NCBI GenBank assembly: GCA_031266255.1
Contig: JAISBK010000069.1
Coordinates: 1 to 15,469 of the forward strand
DNA length: 15,469 nt
Direction: 5' to 3'
From: Treponema sp.
Lineage (GTDB): Bacteria; Spirochaetota; Spirochaetia; Treponematales; Breznakiellaceae
Numbering within the stretch: the first letter of the stretch is position 1; each line of letters starts with the position of its first letter. Positions 5,421 through 13,226 of this stretch are shown piece after piece. A program made the translations under genes and the position numbers. The notes beneath the pieces are model-generated. The model searched no databases. It saw only the letters and a list, made by a program, of their open reading frames with translations, and had not been told where the DNA came from.

Positions 5421-7471
5421 TACGTCCCCGGAAAATGAAACAAATCGAATTGACCGTGCTTGAGCGGGATGTAGATGGCTTGCTTGGTTTTTTGGGCCGC
5501 CGGGGGGTGATGCAGCTTTCCCAAAATCCCGAAGATCCGGTTCCCCTTGATGAAGCGCGGACAAAACAACAGGGGGCTGCCCGTGCCCGGGATGAGGCCC
5601 TCTACCAAGACATCCAAGAGCAGCTTAAAAAACTCAAGACTGCTTCTGAGTATCTGGGGATTGAACTGCCTACAGAACCAGAGGAGACAAGCGTCTTTCC
5701 TGGGCCTGCTGAGATGGGCCTGGTTGAAGAGATGAGCAGTGCCGTAGCCTTGGTCAGTGCAGAAGAGCAAGGGTTGATCCAAGAACGAGCGCAGATTGAA
5801 ACCGCGATGGGCGAGGTTCGGGCCTTTGCCCATCTTAATGTTCCCTTTAGCGCCTTGGATCAGCTCTCCTATCTGACCCTGCGGATTGGGCGCTTGGATC
5901 TCAAGGCACAAGTTGCGTTAAGGGAAAGTCTCGCGAACCGGGCGGTACTCGTCCCCTTGGGTGAAGATCGGGTATTGGCCGCGGCATCCCGGAAGGGCCG
6001 TTTTGCCCTGGATTCGGAACTCAAGAAATGTTCTTTTATTCCCATCACGGTGCCCGAAGGGTATCATCAGATTCCGGCGGAACTGCATACCGGACTTGAG
6101 GAACGCCTTGAGGAAGTGGATCAGAAACTGCAAAACCTGGGGGAACGTAAACGGTGCTTAGGGGAGGAGTATGGACCCAGGCTCCGAGTTTTAGCCGGAT
6201 CCTACACTATGGCCGCGATTGCAACGCAACTCAGAGCTAAACTGGTAGTTTCAAAGAGCCTGTACCGGTTATCCGGCTGGGTACCGGCAGATACCCTGGA
6301 AAGTCTGGTGACGGAATTGGAGCACATCACCGACGGCCGCATAGCGGTGTGGGCATTTGACCCTGATGAAATAGCAACGGTTAAGGAAGGCAAGGAAAAG
6401 GTACCGGTTTCACTCAAGCACGGCGCCTTTGTGCGGAGCTTTGAAGGGGTGGTCTTTTCTTATGGGGCCCCGCTCTATGGAACCATTGATCCGACTCCCT
6501 TTGTGGCGGTGTTTTTTACTATTCTCTTTGGAATCATGTTTGGCGATGTAGGGCAAGGTTTTGTGCTTTTGCTGCTGGGGATGCTTACCCGGAAACGGGG
6601 TATCAAGGCATTGGCAGGGTTTAGGCACTATTCAACTCCGTTGGTAGCGGTTGGTTTGTCCTCCATGTTCATGGGACTGTTGACCGGATCGGTGTTTACC
6701 AATGAGGAACTCCTTGTGGCGCCTACCCGGCAGCTTCTAGGGTTTTTCATGAGCCTTACCGGGCAAACCGGGGAACCACCAGGGCACATTCTGCACCTGA
6801 TGCCTGAATCAGATAATATAGAAAAGCTCTTTTATTTCTTTGGGTTTACCTTGGGGGTGGGTGTTATCCTTACTTCCATCGGCCTCTGGATCAATATCAT
6901 CAATAAAATCATTCTTAAAAAATACGAAAAAGCCTTTTTTTCAAAAACAGGAATAGCCGGAATGGTGCTATTCTGGTATGCTCTGTTTATCGCGATCCGC
7001 TGTCTTATGGGAGGGCGTTTTGCCTGGTTTGATATCCTCGGGCTTATGGTGCCGGGGTTTTGTATTTTTTTTAGTCCGGTGATCTGGTGCCTCATTTCTG
7101 GAGAGCGGCCTCTATTGGCTGAAGGGCTGATGGTTTTTATTATGGAAGGGTTTGTGGAAATCCTGGAGACCCTATCCTCGTATATTTCTAACACCGTGAG
7201 TTTTCTCCGGGTGGGGGCATTTGCCCTTTCTCATGGGGTGCTTTCGTTTATCGTCTTTACCCTTTCCGGCATGGTGTCCCACCTGGCCGGCGGATCTCTA
7301 TTTTCCCTTATCATTATGATCCTGGGGAACACGGTGATAATACTCCTTGAGGGAATGATCGTTGCCATTCAGGTGGTACGTCTTCAATATTATGAGTTTT
7401 TCAGTAAATTTTTTACCGAAACCGGGGTGGAATTTTCTCCCTTCCGATTTCGCAGGGAGGTTAAGTCATGA
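5417..7471 (+). CDS. atpI: V/A-type ATPase membrane subunit I (a-subunit homologue)
   Basis: Subunit I (684 residues) is the stator membrane protein that forms the two ion half-channels against the K ring. The N-terminal half (about 1-330) is soluble and helical and begins MIRPRKMKQIELTVLERDVD, a typical start. The C-terminal half carries about seven or eight hydrophobic helices from residue 350 onward. The key segment SFLRVGAFALSHGVLS includes Arg598, equivalent to the essential arginine of yeast Vph1 (SYLRLWALSLAHAQLS), that faces the ring carboxylate. The start is GTG in a GTGA overlap with atpC, with GGAG eight bases upstream. The end overlaps atpK by ATGA. Length is within the family range. 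Confidence 0.95.
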   Translation: MIRPRKMKQIELTVLERDVDGLLGFLGRRGVMQLSQNPEDPVPLDEARTKQQGAARARDEALYQDIQEQLKKLKTASEYLGIELPTEPEETSVFPGPAEMGLVEEMSSAVALVSAEEQGLIQERAQIETAMGEVRAFAHLNVPFSALDQLSYLTLRIGRLDLKAQVALRESLANRAVLVPLGEDRVLAAASRKGRFALDSELKKCSFIPITVPEGYHQIPAELHTGLEERLEEVDQKLQNLGERKRCLGEEYGPRLRVLAGSYTMAAIATQLRAKLVVSKSLYRLSGWVPADTLESLVTELEHITDGRIAVWAFDPDEIATVKEGKEKVPVSLKHGAFVRSFEGVVFSYGAPLYGTIDPTPFVAVFFTILFGIMFGDVGQGFVLLLLGMLTRKRGIKALAGFRHYSTPLVAVGLSSMFMGLLTGSVFTNEELLVAPTRQLLGFFMSLTGQTGEPPGHILHLMPESDNIEKLFYFFGFTLGVGVILTSIGLWINIINKIILKKYEKAFFSKTGIAGMVLFWYALFIAIRCLMGGRFAWFDILGLMVPGFCIFFSPVIWCLISGERPLLAEGLMVFIMEGFVEILETLSSYISNTVSFLRVGAFALSHGVLSFIVFTLSGMVSHLAGGSLFSLIIMILGNTVIILLEGMIVAIQVVRLQYYEFFSKFFTETGVEFSPFRFRREVKS

Positions 7472-7803
7472 AACGAATTATCATTATTTTGGCGCTGGTA
7501 TTGTTATCCACTTCACAAGTTCTGGTCTTTGCCCAGGAAGTCAAAGGCTCTGAGGGTTCGGCGTCTTCTGAAATAAGTGCTGAGAACGGGCCTGAGATGT
7601 GGAAGTATATTGCCGCGGCTTTGGCAGTGGGGATATCCTGTATTGCCGGGGGTATTGCGGTGGGTCAAATTGGGGCAGCGGCTATGGGGGCCATGAGTGA
7701 AAACCCTGAGCTTTCAGGTAAGGCTCTGCCTTATGCAGGTCTGGCGGAAGGGATATGCCTGTGGGGCTTCCTTGTGGCGTTGCTCATTTTGGTCCTTAAT
7801 TAA
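7468..7803 (+). CDS. atpK: V/A-type ATPase proteolipid subunit K (c-ring)
   Basis: The 111-residue protein is a single-hairpin proteolipid. Residues 1-23 look like a cleavable signal peptide ending FAQ, then a polar stretch, then helix 1 (about 46-75, glycine-rich AGGIAVGQIGAAAMG) and helix 2 (about 88-110). Glu94 in GLAEGICLWGFL is at the position of the ion-carrying carboxylate of the Thermus ring subunit (PETLVIFGLL). Copies assemble into the rotor ring. Unlike Enterococcus NtpK, which has four helices, this one has only two after the presumed signal. The residue before Glu94 is Ala, so the Ser/Thr that often helps bind sodium there is missing. AGGGAGG precedes the ATG; the gene overlaps atpI by 4 bp. 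Confidence 0.95.
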   Translation: MKRIIIILALVLLSTSQVLVFAQEVKGSEGSASSEISAENGPEMWKYIAAALAVGISCIAGGIAVGQIGAAAMGAMSENPELSGKALPYAGLAEGICLWGFLVALLILVLN

Positions 7804-7805
7804 GG

Positions 7806-8156
7806 GTGGACTTCTTTTTTATCGGTGACCCGGAATTGGTAACCGCGTTCCGTTTCATCGGTATTCGCGGAAAAGCGGTGATCAATGCCGAGGACGCACA
7901 AAGTGCGTTCCTGGATATTACCCAAGGGATGGCTAACAGTTCCAGTACTGATGGGGTACCCATGGAAAAGGTTGAGCATTGCCAGATCCTGATCCTCACC
8001 GAAGAGGTGGCTGATTGGCTGGGGGATATGCTTATCCGATGGCAATTGTCGGATCAGTACCCCTTGGTGGTAGAGGTTCCTGGTATGATGGGTAAACTGC
8101 CTGGTCGTAAGACCTTGGTGGAATCGATCCGGGAGGCCATTGGAATTCATGTGTAA
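7806..8156 (+). CDS. atpF: V/A-type ATPase subunit F (central shaft)
   Basis: The 116-residue protein matches subunit F, the small Rossmann-like protein bound to subunit D in the rotor shaft. It opens DFFFIGDPELVTAFRFIGI, the conserved F-subunit start (xFxIGDxDTVxGFRLAGI-type), and has QILILTEEVADWL (60-72) followed by PLVVEVPG (85-92), the usual beta-strand pattern. The start codon is GTG two bases after the atpK stop. No good ribosome-binding site precedes it (AATTAAG only), so translation probably depends on ribosomes finishing atpK. Its place between K and E differs from Thermus and Enterococcus operons, where the equivalent gene lies just before A. Confidence 0.88.
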   Translation: MDFFFIGDPELVTAFRFIGIRGKAVINAEDAQSAFLDITQGMANSSSTDGVPMEKVEHCQILILTEEVADWLGDMLIRWQLSDQYPLVVEVPGMMGKLPGRKTLVESIREAIGIHV

Positions 8157-8176
8157 TAAACTAAAGCAGGACGTGT

Positions 8177-8821
8177 ATGGAAGAACTGCAATCCACTGAA
8201 CTGTTAGATCGAGAAATACGGGAGGACGCCCAGAAAAAGGCATATCGCATACTCAAATTGGCAGATGAGGCGGTGCAAGCCAGGGATGTGGTATGGGAAC
8301 AGAAAACCCGGACGTCCCTTGCCGAGATGAGACAAAAATACGCCCAGGGCTTCGCAACAATACAACGAGAGTTCCAGGCCAGGCTTGTCCTGGATAAGCG
8401 CCGGATCTGGGCGGAAAAGATCGAAGAGCTGCTTGAGTCTGCCATGAATGCCTATTTCCGCAGCCTTCCCCGGGAAACGCTGCTTTCCCTTTTAACCGGA
8501 GAGTTGCAACGGTGTATAGCGGAAGTACACAGAACCGGAGAGCCGGTTTCTGGATTTACGGTGCAATGCCGGGGTTTAACGGATGCTGAAGGAACCCAGG
8601 TTCTTAAAACCTGTCTCCCCTCGGGAACCTGGACGTTCAGCGCAGCTCATCCCCAGCATATCCCGGAAGAACCCTTCCCTGACATAGTTGCGGATGCTCC
8701 AACCGTGCAAATTACCGTTTCCATTCGGGAGCTGGGGAGGACCCTTTTGGAAGATAAACGGGCAGAACTGGTGGAGGCCCTCATGGGACCCGATGTCCTG
8801 GTAAACGAGGTATCCCTATGA
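8177..8821 (+). CDS. atpE: V/A-type ATPase subunit E (peripheral stalk)
   Basis: At 214 residues this fits subunit E, which pairs with the G-like protein to hold the A3B3 head against rotation. The first 90 residues are a charged helix suited to coiled-coil pairing, including AQKKAYRILKLADEA (18-32). The rest is a mixed alpha/beta domain ending with ISIRELGRTLLEDKRAELVE-like sequence, as in E subunits that end in an R...L...R segment contacting the head. AGGA precedes the ATG by five bases. The end overlaps atpA by ATGA, as expected for a matched-stoichiometry pair. Confidence 0.88.
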   Translation: MEELQSTELLDREIREDAQKKAYRILKLADEAVQARDVVWEQKTRTSLAEMRQKYAQGFATIQREFQARLVLDKRRIWAEKIEELLESAMNAYFRSLPRETLLSLLTGELQRCIAEVHRTGEPVSGFTVQCRGLTDAEGTQVLKTCLPSGTWTFSAAHPQHIPEEPFPDIVADAPTVQITVSIRELGRTLLEDKRAELVEALMGPDVLVNEVSL

Positions 8822-10629
8822 TTGAAGGCCAAGTAAAACGTATCGCCGGTCCCATTATCCGGGTTGTTGGGATCAGCGGAGTCGGGCTGTTTGATGTAGT
8901 AGAGGTAGGAGAGAAGCATATTATCGGGGAAGTGGTTCGCATTGAAGGGAGCGAGGCGGTGATCCAGGTTTATGAGGATGATACAGGACTCAAGATTGGA
9001 GCTGCCGCATCCTCTACCGGTAGGCCCCTCTCGGTGCGTCTTGGTCCTGGACTCATCGGTACCATCTATGATGGAATCCAGCGGCCCTTGGACTTTCTCT
9101 ATAAACAATCCGGGGCTTTTATGGATCCTGGATCCCGGGGAGAACCCTTAGATACGGAGCGTTTATGGACTTTTATCCCTGATCCTGAGTTGGCGGAAAA
9201 AATCGCTGCAGGAACTCAGGTGGCGCTTCGGCCTGGTGCGGTGCTGGGTACAATACAGGAAACCAACAGTATCACCTGTAAGATCATGGTTCCCCCGGAT
9301 TTCCGGGGGGGGAACCTGATGGAGCTGGCCCCCCAAGGGGAGTATACGTGTGATGGGGTGATAGGACGAACCGACCAGGGAGAAGATCTCCCCTTGGCCC
9401 ACTGGTGGCCGGTACGGATTCCCCGGCCTGCTGCGGAACGGCTTATACCGGATCAGCCGCTGATTACCGGGGAACGGGTGATCGATGTATTTTTCCCCTT
9501 ATCCAAAGGAGGAACCGCAGCCATCCCAGGGGGGTTCGGTACGGGAAAGACCATGACCCAACATGCCATTGCCAAATGGTGCGATGCGGATGTGATCATC
9601 TACATAGGCTGCGGGGAGCGGGGTAACGAGATGACCGATGTGCTCACCGAGTTTCCCCATCTTATAGACCCTCGAAGCGGTAGATCCCTCATGGAACGTA
9701 CCATCCTCATCGCAAATACCTCTAACATGCCGGTAGCTGCCCGGGAAGTCTCGATTTATACCGGAATTACCTTGGCGGAATTCTACCGGGACATGGGTTA
9801 CCATGTGGCGATTATGGCGGATTCTACGAGTCGCTGGGCCGAGGCCCTCAGAGAACTTTCCGGACGGATGGAGGAGATGCCCGCGGAAGAAGGTTTCCCT
9901 GCGTATCTTCCTACCAGGCTTGCGGAATTCTACGAGCGTGCAGGCCGGGTTCGTACGCTTTCCGGTACCGAAGGTTCGATTTCTATCATCGGGGCCGTAT
10001 CACCTCCAGGAGGGGATTTCTCTGAACCGGTAACCCAGCATACCAAGCGTTTCATCCGCTGTTTTTGGGCCTTGGATCGGGACTTGGCTAATGCCCGGCA
10101 TTATCCGGCTATCAGTTGGCTTGATAGTTATTCTGAATATGCCGAAGAGGTTAAGTCCTGGTGGGAACGGGTGAATCCTGCCTGGGCACTGGTCAGGCAG
10201 CAAGCCCTGGATCTCCTCAAGAAAGAGCAGCACCTGGCAGAAATCGTCCGTCTCATTGGGCCGGACGCCTTGCCTGATGATCAGCGGCTCATTCTCCTTA
10301 CCGCAGATATCCTCAAAGACGGTTTTTTACAGCAGAATTCCTTTGACCTTGTAGACATGTACTGTGTACCTACAAAACAGGTGCGCCTTTTGGAGCTTAT
10401 CATGGAATTTCATGAGCGTGCCCAGGTATGTATCAAACTGGGGGCTCCCCTGATCAAGATTACCAGCCTCAAAGGGGGTAGGGCATCCCTTTCTATTCGG
10501 GAACAGCTTTCCCGGCTTAAAAGTACCATAAAAAACGAAGAAATCACGCGTTTTGGGGAATTTGAGGGGCAGATGCGGGGAGCCCTGGAAGCATTGGAAC
10601 GGATGTACCGTGCCAGGGAGGTTCTATGA
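8818..10629 (+). CDS. atpA: V/A-type ATPase catalytic subunit A
   Basis: Subunit A (603 residues) hydrolyses or makes ATP in the A3B3 head. It shows the N-terminal beta-barrel start GQVKRIAGPIIRV, the inserted non-homologous region (about 110-200) that separates A subunits from F-type beta, the P-loop GGFGTGKT (238-245, Lys244), IGCGERGNEM with the catalytic glutamate (the GER motif), and SSRWAEALRELSGRMEEMPAEEG. Most A subunits have GPFGSGKT; here Pro is replaced by Gly and Ser by Thr, both compatible with the Walker A pattern. GAGG lies seven bases before the ATG, and both ends overlap their neighbours by 4 bp. Length is slightly above the usual 580-600. A strong hairpin with an eight-G run lies in the insert at 9288-9316. 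Confidence 0.97.
   Translation: MIEGQVKRIAGPIIRVVGISGVGLFDVVEVGEKHIIGEVVRIEGSEAVIQVYEDDTGLKIGAAASSTGRPLSVRLGPGLIGTIYDGIQRPLDFLYKQSGAFMDPGSRGEPLDTERLWTFIPDPELAEKIAAGTQVALRPGAVLGTIQETNSITCKIMVPPDFRGGNLMELAPQGEYTCDGVIGRTDQGEDLPLAHWWPVRIPRPAAERLIPDQPLITGERVIDVFFPLSKGGTAAIPGGFGTGKTMTQHAIAKWCDADVIIYIGCGERGNEMTDVLTEFPHLIDPRSGRSLMERTILIANTSNMPVAAREVSIYTGITLAEFYRDMGYHVAIMADSTSRWAEALRELSGRMEEMPAEEGFPAYLPTRLAEFYERAGRVRTLSGTEGSISIIGAVSPPGGDFSEPVTQHTKRFIRCFWALDRDLANARHYPAISWLDSYSEYAEEVKSWWERVNPAWALVRQQALDLLKKEQHLAEIVRLIGPDALPDDQRLILLTADILKDGFLQQNSFDLVDMYCVPTKQVRLLELIMEFHERAQVCIKLGAPLIKITSLKGGRASLSIREQLSRLKSTIKNEEITRFGEFEGQMRGALEALERMYRAREVL
9288..9316 (+). other. GC-rich inverted repeat with G8 run inside atpA
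   Basis: GGTTCCCCCGG (9288-9298), a four-base loop ATTT and CCGGGGGGGGAACC (9303-9316) pair over 11 bp with a three-G bulge. It encodes part of the conserved VPPDFRGG stretch, so coding constraint may explain it, but the RNA would fold strongly. Confidence 0.6.
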
Positions 10630-12047
10630 GAGGCGTGGCATACCGGGGACTTACCCGAATTGAAGGGCCGGTGGTGATCACGGCCCGAAGTAAAAATGTG
10701 GGTTTTAATGAGATGGTGGCGGTCTATGACCGGGGTGAGGGTCGACGTTTGGGCCGGGTGGTAGATATGAGCGAAGACTGGACCGCGATCCAGATCTTCG
10801 GAAGTACGACCGGCCTTTCCGCGGATGAAGCCCGGGTGGAATTCCTGGGACGGCCCATGGAAATCCGGGTGGGAACCGGTCTTTTGGGCCGGGTCTTCAA
10901 CGGTTTGGGGGAACCCATTGACGGGTACGGCGCTATTTTTTCTTCTACCTGTTTGGATATAAACGGGCTTCCCATCAATCCCTATGCCCGCACTTATCCC
11001 CGGGACTTTATCCAGACCGGCATTTCTGCGATTGACGGCATGAATACCCTTATTAGGGGACAAAAACTCCCGATTTTTTCTGGAAATGGCCTGTCCCATA
11101 ACCGGCTGGCTGCACAGATCGTGCGGCAGGCGAAGATTCTCGCAGCAGAAGAGTCTTTTGTGGTGGTTTTTTGCGCCATGGGAGTCAAATACGATGTGGC
11201 CCGGTTCTTTCTCGATGACTTTGAGCGCAGCGGGGTTTTGGCTAAGGTGGTGATCTTCTTATCTTTGGCAGATGCCCCTTCCCTAGAACGGCTTGTGGCC
11301 CCCCGCTGTGCCCTCACTGCAGCGGAATACCTGGCATACGAAAAAAATATGCATGTCCTGGTGGTGATGACCGATATGACCAACTACTGTGAGGCCCTGC
11401 GGGAGGTATCTTCCATCCGCGGGGAGGTTCCGAGCCGTAAAGGGTATCCAGGCTACTTGTATTCTGAGTTGGCATCCCTCTATGAGCGGGCCGGGAAGAT
11501 CCAGGGATCCACTGGTTCCATTACCCAGATCCCCATTCTCACCATGCCCAATGACGACATCAGCCATCCTGTTCCAGACCTTTCAGGGTATATCACCGAA
11601 GGTCAGATCGTGCTAGACCGGGAGCTTGCTCAACGGGGGGTCTATCCACCGGTAGCAGGACTGCCGAGCCTTTCCCGGCTCATGAAAGACGGCATTGGAC
11701 AGGGTATGACCAGGGAGGATCACAAGGATGTATCCAGCCAGCTTTTTGCGGCCTATTCTAAGGTAAAACAGATTCGGAATTTGGCGTCTATCATTGGAGA
11801 AGAAGAACTTTCCCCAGAGGATAAACAGTACCTGAGCTTTGGGGAGCAATTTGAACAGCGATTCCTGAGTCAAGGGGAATTTGAAAACCGGGATATAAGC
11901 CAAACCTTGGATTTGGGTTGGACCGTGCTTACTGAAATTCCCCGGGATGAATTATTGCGGATCAAGCAAGAACTGATTGAAAAGTACCTGGATCCTATTG
12001 TGGCGGCATCTCAGGAGCCGGCAGGCGTAAGCCAGGAGGCTTCATAA
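10626..12047 (+). CDS. atpB: V/A-type ATPase subunit B (non-catalytic)
   Basis: Subunit B (473 residues) alternates with A in the head and is regulatory. Diagnostic blocks are YRGLTRIEGPVV (6-17), RGQKLPIFSGNGLSHN ending at residue 159, and the C-terminal segment with EDHKDVSSQLFAAYSK, all typical of B. The loop SGNGLSHN (152-159) replaces a true Walker A motif, as expected for a subunit that does not hydrolyse ATP. Most family members have SGSGLPHN, so Asn and Ser are small deviations. AGGGAGG precedes the ATG, which overlaps the atpA stop by ATGA. The last ten or so residues are poorly conserved. Confidence 0.97.
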   Translation: MRGVAYRGLTRIEGPVVITARSKNVGFNEMVAVYDRGEGRRLGRVVDMSEDWTAIQIFGSTTGLSADEARVEFLGRPMEIRVGTGLLGRVFNGLGEPIDGYGAIFSSTCLDINGLPINPYARTYPRDFIQTGISAIDGMNTLIRGQKLPIFSGNGLSHNRLAAQIVRQAKILAAEESFVVVFCAMGVKYDVARFFLDDFERSGVLAKVVIFLSLADAPSLERLVAPRCALTAAEYLAYEKNMHVLVVMTDMTNYCEALREVSSIRGEVPSRKGYPGYLYSELASLYERAGKIQGSTGSITQIPILTMPNDDISHPVPDLSGYITEGQIVLDRELAQRGVYPPVAGLPSLSRLMKDGIGQGMTREDHKDVSSQLFAAYSKVKQIRNLASIIGEEELSPEDKQYLSFGEQFEQRFLSQGEFENRDISQTLDLGWTVLTEIPRDELLRIKQELIEKYLDPIVAASQEPAGVSQEAS

Positions 12048-12049
12048 CC

Positions 12050-12673
12050 ATGCCTCGTGAAACCATTGCCCCCACTAAGAGTAACCTCATCAAGGTTAAG
12101 GAGCGCTTGGCTACGGCGAGCGAAGGGTACGAATTACTGGAACAGAAACGGGAAATCCTCGTTATGGAGCTGATGCGGAAGGTGGAGCAGGTAAAGCTCT
12201 TGGAACGGGACTTAGATGCCCAGGTTGCCGTGGCCTATCCTGCCTTAAAACGGATGCTCATCGTGGTTGGCCGGGAACGGGCGGATAGGCTTTCTAGGAA
12301 CATCTTCTACCAGTTTGACCTGAAAGAGTATAAGGTAAGCACGGTGGGGATGACCCTACCGGGGTTGGAAGTCCACCTTCCTCGGGTAGAACTCAAATAT
12401 GCGCTCACCAATTCGTTTGCAGAATGTGATGAAACTGTATTAGAATTTTTTAAACTGTTGAAAACCGTGACCGAACTAGCGGCGGTACGCACCATTGCGT
12501 GGCGTCTTGCCAGGGAAGTCCGCAAAACCCAGCGACGGGTGAATGCCTTGGAAAAAAGGGTGATCCCCATAGCCAAAGAAACAAAAGTGTATATTGAATC
12601 AGCCCTGGAAGAGCGGGACAGAGATGCGTTTTTCACCAGTAAGTTGTTAAAAAGGAAGGCCGCTAAGGAATGA
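12050..12673 (+). CDS. atpD: V/A-type ATPase subunit D (central rotor shaft)
   Basis: Subunit D (207 residues) is the long helical axle that turns inside the A3B3 head. It opens PTKSNLIKVKERLATASEGYELLEQKR-like sequence (8-34), the hallmark of the family, and ends with a second long helix (about 130-195) that includes RRVNALEKRVIPIAKETKVYIE. The two helices form the coiled coil of the shaft. A full AGGAGG (12034-12039) lies ten bases upstream, the strongest ribosome-binding site in the cluster. It begins two bases after the atpB stop and overlaps the following usp gene by ATGA. Confidence 0.95.
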   Translation: MPRETIAPTKSNLIKVKERLATASEGYELLEQKREILVMELMRKVEQVKLLERDLDAQVAVAYPALKRMLIVVGRERADRLSRNIFYQFDLKEYKVSTVGMTLPGLEVHLPRVELKYALTNSFAECDETVLEFFKLLKTVTELAAVRTIAWRLAREVRKTQRRVNALEKRVIPIAKETKVYIESALEERDRDAFFTSKLLKRKAAKE

Positions 12674-13155
12674 TAAAGTCCCTCTTTTCCAATATTATTG
12701 TCGCCGTTACCGGTTCTGATGCCTCTATTTCGGCGGCAAAGTACGCAATTGTTATGGCTAAACTCTATCGGTGTAATCTTACCGCCGTGTATGTGGTGGA
12801 TATTGCAACCATACGTCAACTAACCCTGAGCAAGCTCTTTATTCAAGAGGAGAGTCAGGAGTATGAAAAGAGTCTTGAGCTAAATGGTGAACGGTATCTT
12901 TCTTTTGTGGAGGAACTAGCCGGGGCTAAGGGTGTTAAAATAGAACGAGAACTCCGCCGGGGCGCGGTGTATACGGAGATTCTCACCGTTGCAGAGTATA
13001 AGAAGGCGGACATGATTATTTTGGGAGGCTTGGAGAAAGACCGGAATCCCCGGGACATAATTTCCCATGCGCATCGGGAAATTATGCTCAACGCTAAATG
13101 TTCGGTACTCGTGGTCAAAGAGCCGACGATTGACCAGATTTTTAAGCGTACCTAA
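12670..13155 (+). CDS. Universal stress protein (UspA family), atypical nucleotide site
   Basis: The 161-residue protein has the Usp fold: IIVAVTGSDASISAAKYAIVMAK (9-31) at the start, AVYVVD, then ADMIILGG (113-120) and SVLVVK (145-150) as the closing strands. ATP-binding Usp proteins carry GxxGx(9)G(S/T) after the fourth strand. Aligned without gaps to that segment, this protein has Glu122 at the second Gly and Ser132-His133 at the final G-S/T, so it probably does not bind ATP in the usual way. AAGGAAGG lies ten bases upstream, and the ATG overlaps the atpD stop, making it the apparent last gene of the ATPase unit. Its role with the pump is not known; stress or energy-state sensing is only a guess. 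Confidence 0.88.
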   Translation: MIKSLFSNIIVAVTGSDASISAAKYAIVMAKLYRCNLTAVYVVDIATIRQLTLSKLFIQEESQEYEKSLELNGERYLSFVEELAGAKGVKIERELRRGAVYTEILTVAEYKKADMIILGGLEKDRNPRDIISHAHREIMLNAKCSVLVVKEPTIDQIFKRT

Positions 13156-13226
13156 GAGCCTGTAGGAGTCTATTGAATTTCAACTGAGGTTCATAGATAG
13201 AGAGCGAACGGGGTATAGGGGTATAT
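13156..13226 (+). other. Short gap after the ATPase unit, no clear terminator
   Basis: No stem-loop with a T-run is visible. TTGAAT followed after 15 bases by TAGATA could be a poor promoter for the next gene. ATAGGGGT just before 13227 acts as the ribosome-binding site. Confidence 0.3.

Noticed and set aside
5384..5911. Minus-strand open frame of 175 codons opposite the atpC end and atpI start
   Set aside because: Shadow of subunit I; low-complexity composition and no family features.
10410..11099. Minus-strand open frame of 229 codons across the atpA/atpB junction
   Set aside because: Both underlying genes are certain and the antisense product has no recognisable domain or ribosome-binding context.
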